Part shown: piece by piece, positions 6,516 through 8,695 of the stretch
How the letters are laid out: the number at the start of each line of letters is the position of its first letter
Numbering within the stretch: position 1 is the first letter of the stretch
From: Deltaproteobacteria bacterium
Lineage (GTDB): Bacteria > Desulfobacterota > Desulfobacteria > Desulfobacterales > SURF-7
Length of the DNA: 8,695 nt
Direction of reading: 5' to 3'
NCBI GenBank assembly: GCA_019307665.1
Contig: JAFDJC010000129.1
Span: 1-8,695, forward strand
Position numbers and translations under genes: made by a program
The notes under the pieces: generated by a model
What the model was told of the DNA's origin: nothing
What the model saw: only the letters and a program-made list of their open reading frames with translations
Databases searched by the model: none

Positions 6516-6545
6516 ATTATACAATGTTACATTTGCCATTGACAA
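6516..6545 (-). promoter_or_regulatory. Strong sigma70-like promoter of the sigma/anti-sigma operon
   Basis: On the minus strand TTGTCA (complement of 6540-6545, 5 of 6 to TTGACA) and a perfect TATAAT (complement of 6516-6521) are 18 bases apart. Transcription would start near 6509, giving a leader of about 130 bases before the sigma ATG. This implies housekeeping transcription of the operon. No ECF-type GAAC promoter was recognised, so autoregulation is not evident. The FecR-protein stop codon is only about 50 bases upstream. Confidence 0.55.
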
Positions 6546-6566
6546 GTATTTCTCACTTTTTGTCAA
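6539..6566. repeat. Perfect 7-bp inverted repeat over the -35 region (possible operator)
   Basis: TTGACAA (6539-6545) and TTGTCAA (6560-6566) are perfect complements separated by 14 bases, so arm centres are 21 bases apart, two helical turns. One arm coincides with the -35 hexamer of the sigma-operon promoter. The other also presents a perfect TTGACA on the minus strand, which could serve as an alternative -35. A dimeric regulator bound here would cover the promoter. Confidence 0.5.
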
Positions 6567-6596
6567 GGGCGGCAGAGATATGCAAAAAGAATTACC

Positions 6597-8675
6597 CTAC
6601 ATGTCAGAGTGGCTTTTTCGACTCCAGCCCCTGGCAGAACCATGGCGGCAGAGGGGGATTTTGGCTCCGGCTGAGAAGCCTCTCCCCTGATTTTTTTCTG
6701 TTCTGCGGCCTCGCTCCTGCATCTTCGGCTTTTCTGTTTGCCGCTGCTGTGACCTGTTCTGCTTCGCAATTCTTCTTTCGGTTCTTTCATTCACCGGGGG
6801 CCTTTGGCGTACATGCCGGATTTGTCGGTCAGGTGGTGCCGACCTTCTCTTCAACCCCTTTTGTACCTCTTTTTTTGGCGCTCTCTGATTTTCCCGTCTC
6901 ACCAACAGGGGCTTCACAGGCTTAAGGGGTCTTTTTTTCTGTGCCTTTTTAACTTCATCCCTGCCCCGTCTTTGATCTTTCAGTTTTTCCTCTTGTTGTC
7001 TCACAGGTTTAGGTGGATTTTTGTTCTGTGACCTCTGTATTTCTCTTTGACCTTCCCTTCGATCTTCTGCGCGTACTTTTGCCTTTCTCTTGAGTCTCCT
7101 GTCCTCAAATTGTGATGTCGACAGTGACTTATTAACCTGTTTTATACGGCCTGTCCGGTCTTTATTTTTAGGCGATCTTGTCCAAATATTTCTTGAAGGC
7201 CTGCCCTGGCCGGTATTTGTGAGGTTCTGTCGAATCGTTTCAGCCTTACCGCCTGCCCTTAGCTTTCCAGCTAAATGATTCCGTTTAATTCTGTTAATGA
7301 CCGAGGGTTGCGGCTTTTTCGCCACATGAGCATTGGTGAAATTGAACCTTTTCTTAGTTGTTCTATAATTCATCATGACCGCATTGTTGATAACCGGTGC
7401 CATACGGTACCTTTTTACAACAGTGGCATGAGGAATATTTCTGATCCTCACATTTCTATAGTGGCGGCCTCGGTAAAAGTGTTTTCGGTGAATTATCACG
7501 GCATGCCTGTGGTGCCTGTATCTGTTTATGTTAGGATAAAAATGAGCTCTATTGACATGCCCAACCGGAAATGAGCGCCGGCCCCAACGGTGGTGGCAGT
7601 AATAGCGCTCATACGGAGCCAATGGTATCCAGCCGGCATATACGCCGGAGTGTATCCAGGCCACCCTTCCAGGGTACCAGCCAAATCCTATGTGAAGGAG
7701 AGGGAGGCCTGCGTGAACCATCACGCGGGTTACGGGCGGAGCCCAGTACCAGTAACCGTGTGTTAATATCCAATTGCCGTAGTGGTGAGTTATGTAACCG
7801 AACGGCTCATAAGGAATCCAGACATTGTCCCCGCACCAGACGGTCCATCTACCCGCAGTAAATGGAGTCCATCCGGCGGTCACATAAACAGGACGCCAGA
7901 AATTATAATATGCCCCATCATAGGAAACTCTTTCCCATCTACCATGCTTTTCCAGGAGGTAGGCTTCATCATGCAGAGCGGGCGGCAGATACTGTGCCGA
8001 TTTTCCCTTAGCCTCCATACGATCAGCCCACAGGATGTCTCTATTTATGTTCCACGCATCCCAGTCTTGATTTACTTGGCCCTCTGAAGCGGTCACCTGC
8101 CCGCTATCAGCAAAGATGGAAGATGAACCTGCAATTACTTCATATTCTGTATAGGCGGAATGGTGCACAAAATACACTGTTCCCTTGAGGGCAATGATTT
8201 CAACGGCATTCTCGCCTACATACAGGTCAAAGATGGTTTCCGCCGGAGCCGTAACATTTCCGAAGGGTGTTGTTGCTTTAATCACTGCATCTGAACTTTT
8301 GTTGTATAGTCGAGCTTTGCCCGAAGCCAGATCAATTTCTGTTGACTCGTCGTTAAGTACAATGATCTGGATCTGTGTATCGCCGTCTACCCTCGCCCAT
8401 GTGTTGTTTGGCATTATAATTTCTGCTCTTCCATCAAAAGAGGAATATAATACATCATCGATGCCAAATGGCGCGTCTTTGACTGTGACAACCCAGTCTT
8501 CTTCTTCAGGTACATAGCGCAACAGCTGCCCCTCGATGTGCGAAATACGCCCCACCAGAACGGCCGGTTCTTCCTCCTGATCCTGTGAATCGACGTGCGC
8601 ATACACAATACTGACCGGAATCATCACGAAGGCCATAATAGATAGTACCCAAAGAAATTGTCCTAATTTTTTCAT
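6597..8675 (-). CDS. Secreted FecR-domain protein with Trp/Tyr-rich (DUF6600-like) middle and basic tail
   Basis: A 692-residue exported protein. ATG 8675 follows AAAGGGG (complement of 8686-8692) by ten bases. Residues 1-26 are a signal peptide ending VYA. Residues about 40-170 are a FecR-type beta domain (VGRISHIEGQLLRY, DGRAEIIMP, ATTPFGNVTAP, ALKGTVYFV). Residues about 240-360 carry repeated aromatic motifs (NFWRPVYV, GYWYWAPP near 307-313, GWYPGRVAWI, AGWIPLAPYE), as in the DUF6600 domain that follows FecR in many proteobacterial proteins. Residues about 360-430 are rich in His, Arg and Tyr. From about 470 to the end the chain is low-complexity Arg/Lys/Gln/Glu with repeated KPV motifs. 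Classical FecR proteins are inner-membrane anti-sigma regulators; this one lacks the N-terminal cytoplasmic part and membrane helix, so it is more likely a periplasmic or surface protein. Its function is unknown. Confidence 0.85.
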   Translation of the reverse strand: MKKLGQFLWVLSIMAFVMIPVSIVYAHVDSQDQEEEPAVLVGRISHIEGQLLRYVPEEEDWVVTVKDAPFGIDDVLYSSFDGRAEIIMPNNTWARVDGDTQIQIIVLNDESTEIDLASGKARLYNKSSDAVIKATTPFGNVTAPAETIFDLYVGENAVEIIALKGTVYFVHHSAYTEYEVIAGSSSIFADSGQVTASEGQVNQDWDAWNINRDILWADRMEAKGKSAQYLPPALHDEAYLLEKHGRWERVSYDGAYYNFWRPVYVTAGWTPFTAGRWTVWCGDNVWIPYEPFGYITHHYGNWILTHGYWYWAPPVTRVMVHAGLPLLHIGFGWYPGRVAWIHSGVYAGWIPLAPYERYYCHHRWGRRSFPVGHVNRAHFYPNINRYRHHRHAVIIHRKHFYRGRHYRNVRIRNIPHATVVKRYRMAPVINNAVMMNYRTTKKRFNFTNAHVAKKPQPSVINRIKRNHLAGKLRAGGKAETIRQNLTNTGQGRPSRNIWTRSPKNKDRTGRIKQVNKSLSTSQFEDRRLKRKAKVRAEDRREGQREIQRSQNKNPPKPVRQQEEKLKDQRRGRDEVKKAQKKRPLKPVKPLLVRRENQRAPKKEVQKGLKRRSAPPDRQIRHVRQRPPVNERTERRIAKQNRSQQRQTEKPKMQERGRRTEKNQGRGFSAGAKIPLCRHGSARGWSRKSHSDM

Positions 8676-8695
8676 TTAATATTATCCCCTTTGAG

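Noticed and set aside
6524..6925. 133-residue plus-strand open frame
   Set aside because: It is antisense to the basic tail of the FecR protein and the sigma-operon promoter; its Phe/Ser/Leu-rich composition is the complement of Arg/Lys/Glu codons.
7275..8517. Several plus-strand frames of about 100 residues (7275-7574, 7571-7861, 7782-8087, 8185-8517)
   Set aside because: All lie opposite the FecR-domain gene, whose frame is continuous and shows clear domains.
1..8695. CRISPR arrays, tRNA or rRNA genes, transposases, integrase attachment sites
   Set aside because: No regularly spaced direct repeats, cloverleaf sequence, ribosomal RNA segment or recombinase motif was found by eye.

Overview
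The window looks like chromosomal DNA of a Gram-negative, probably anaerobic bacterium. It encodes an outer-membrane barrel ending in Phe, a periplasmic haem lipoprotein, a ferredoxin-fused nitroreductase and a FecR-type surface protein. This mix, with moderate GC, suits a sulfate-reducing or related Desulfobacterota lineage. That placement is a judgement from protein style, not a marker gene.

Left part, plus strand. A porin with an N-terminal coiled coil (129-1484) is followed 35 bases later by a small monohaem cytochrome c lipoprotein (1520-1834). They look like one transcription unit, with a candidate promoter at 30-59 whose spacer holds a hairpin-like dyad. Next comes about 1 kb (1835-2897) with no recognisable gene. 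It carries an unusual density of perfect inverted repeats: 10-bp arms around 1986-2089, 2022-2044 and 2237-2273, 12-bp palindromes at 2499-2510 and 2525-2536, and a 7-bp GC-rich stem at 2725-2746. A two-ferredoxin-cluster nitroreductase (2898-3719) follows.

Right part, minus strand. Reading from the right edge leftward: a 692-residue FecR-domain protein with a Trp/Tyr-rich middle and a very basic tail (8675-6597); a regulatory operon of an ECF sigma factor (6380-5784), a zf-HC2 anti-sigma factor (5787-5212) and a secreted protein made of 18-residue repeats, DUF3106-like (5219-4737); then a separately promoted, membrane-anchored SGNH/GDSL hydrolase (4546-3926), convergent with the nitroreductase.

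How they may work together. The sigma, anti-sigma and repeat-protein genes overlap or touch, so they are almost certainly co-expressed: a membrane anti-sigma with a small periplasmic domain holds the sigma factor, and the exported repeat protein may tune that signal. The operon has its own strong sigma70-like promoter (6516-6545), overlapped by a perfect 7-bp inverted repeat that could be an operator. The FecR-domain gene just upstream may be a target or partner, but that is inference. No tRNA, rRNA, CRISPR array, transposase or phage gene was seen.
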